Positions 22,496 through 23,154 of a DNA stretch of 23,154 bases are shown here, in pieces. The notes under the pieces were generated by a model. That model was not told the origin of the DNA. It did not search any database and was given only the letters and a program-made list of their open reading frames with translations. This stretch comes from JANLTP01 sp031363055 (GTDB lineage Bacteria > Pseudomonadota > Gammaproteobacteria > Burkholderiales > Burkholderiaceae_E). How positions within the stretch are numbered: the first letter of the stretch is position 1; each line of letters opens with the position of its first letter. Made by a program: the position numbers and the translations under genes. The stretch covers positions 1 to 23,154 of the forward strand of contig JANLTP010000268.1 of assembly GCA_031363055.1 (NCBI GenBank), read 5' to 3'.

Positions 22496-23154
22496 ATGAA
22501 ATCAGACATCGTTATTGCTCAAGCCGCGACCATGCGGCCAATCACCGAACTCGCCAAAGACCGGCTCGGCATCCCCGTCGAAGCGCTCGAGCCCTATGGC
22601 CACTTCAAGGCCAAATTGTCGATGGACTATTTGAAGTCGCTGCAGTCACGACCGAACGGCAAGTTGATCCTGGTCACCGCCATCAGCCCAACCCCGGCCG
22701 GCGAGGGCAAGACGACCACGACCGTCGGCCTGGGCGACGCGTTGAATCGAATTGGCAAGAAGGCGATCATTGCGCTGCGCGAACCGTCGCTGGGGCCCGT
22801 ATTCGGTGTCAAGGGCGGCGCCGCTGGCGGTGGCTACGCACAGGTCGTGCCGATGGAAGACATCAACCTGCACTTCACCGGTGATTTTAATGCGATCGCG
22901 CTGGCCAATAACTTGCTGGCCGCGATGATCGACAATCATATTCATCATGGCAATGAATTGGACATTGACGTGCGTCGCATCACCTGGCGGCGCGTCATGG
23001 ACATGAACGATCGCGCCTTGCGCCGCATTGTCAGCAGCCTGGGCGGGACCGGCAACGGTTATCCACGTGAGGCCGGCTTCGATATTGTGGTCGCCTCCGA
23101 AATCATGGCGATTCTGTGCCTGTCGGTTTCGCTATCCGACCTGAAGGAGCGACT
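22496..23154 (+). CDS. fhs: Formate-tetrahydrofolate ligase (3' partial)
   Basis: Fhs makes 10-formyl-THF from formate, THF and ATP, feeding purine and formyl-Met synthesis or formate recycling. The frame runs from ATG 22496 off the right edge; 219 codons of an expected 550-560 are visible. The ATP-binding P-loop TAISPTPAGEGKTTTTVGL starts at residue 61. The family signature REPSLGPVFGVKGGAAGGG follows, then DINLHFTGDFNAI and the region IDNHIHHGNELDID. VTWRRVMDMNDRALR-type sequence (here ITWRRVMDMNDRALRRI) and GYPREAGFDIVVASEIMAILCL complete the visible part. No frameshift is apparent. It begins 37 bp after the unknown 452-aa gene, on the same strand. Confidence 0.97.
   Translation, partial: MKSDIVIAQAATMRPITELAKDRLGIPVEALEPYGHFKAKLSMDYLKSLQSRPNGKLILVTAISPTPAGEGKTTTTVGLGDALNRIGKKAIIALREPSLGPVFGVKGGAAGGGYAQVVPMEDINLHFTGDFNAIALANNLLAAMIDNHIHHGNELDIDVRRITWRRVMDMNDRALRRIVSSLGGTGNGYPREAGFDIVVASEIMAILCLSVSLSDLKER

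Overview
The window looks like a GC-rich proteobacterial chromosome, most likely Gamma- or Betaproteobacteria. The reasons are the mnmG-rsmG-parA-parB order, the RlpA lipoprotein with a SPOR domain, the GTP-type PEP carboxykinase and the KefB-like antiporter. No plasmid, phage, transposase, CRISPR, rRNA or tRNA signature was seen. Two perfect 16-bp parS sites beside parAB suggest that the left part lies near the replication origin, although no convincing oriC (DnaA-box cluster) is visible.

Layout. Positions 3-572 (+) hold the end of an HtrA/DegP-like protease with a PDZ domain. Positions 728-6491 (all minus) hold mnmG, rsmG, parA and parB in a tight run, followed by rlpA. Positions 6492-7533 have no credible gene; this block carries two parS sites, a 7-bp tandem repeat array, a perfect palindrome and a strong hairpin. 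Positions 7534-12275 (minus) hold an apparent operon mmsA - gabD - GMC oxidoreductase. Divergent from it, at 12461-14727 (+), are an M20-type carbamoylase/ureidopropionase-like amidohydrolase and a PdxA-family dehydrogenase that overlap by ATGA. pckG (14693-16558, minus) converges on pdxA, and the two coding ends overlap by 35 bp. Positions 16945-20648 (+) hold a KefB-like antiporter, a 2-keto-4-pentenoate hydratase-like protein and a threonine/serine dehydratase-like PLP enzyme, tightly packed. Then come a 58-aa membrane protein, an unrecognised 452-aa protein and the first part of fhs (formate-tetrahydrofolate ligase), which runs off the right edge.

How the genes work together. The left block joins tRNA and rRNA modification (mnmG, rsmG) with chromosome segregation (parA, parB, parS) and septal peptidoglycan remodelling (rlpA). 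The middle block looks catabolic. A carbamoylase that could release beta-alanine or another amino acid stands divergent to MmsA, which takes malonate or methylmalonate semialdehyde to acetyl-CoA or propionyl-CoA, with a GMC alcohol oxidase/dehydrogenase and a semialdehyde dehydrogenase downstream. This would fit degradation of pyrimidine-derived beta-alanine or 3-hydroxypropionate, but that is inference. pckG and fhs supply central carbon and one-carbon metabolism.

The most unusual property is the number of short tandem repeats with different sequences and periods (7, 12, 14, 15 and 20 bp). They lie at operon junctions and inside disordered protein tails. At the mmsA-gabD junction three 20-bp copies each carry a Shine-Dalgarno sequence and a start codon, giving two 7-codon upstream ORFs chained by stop/start overlaps into gabD. 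At the mnmG-rsmG junction three 14-bp copies place a TGA stop in each of the three reading frames.
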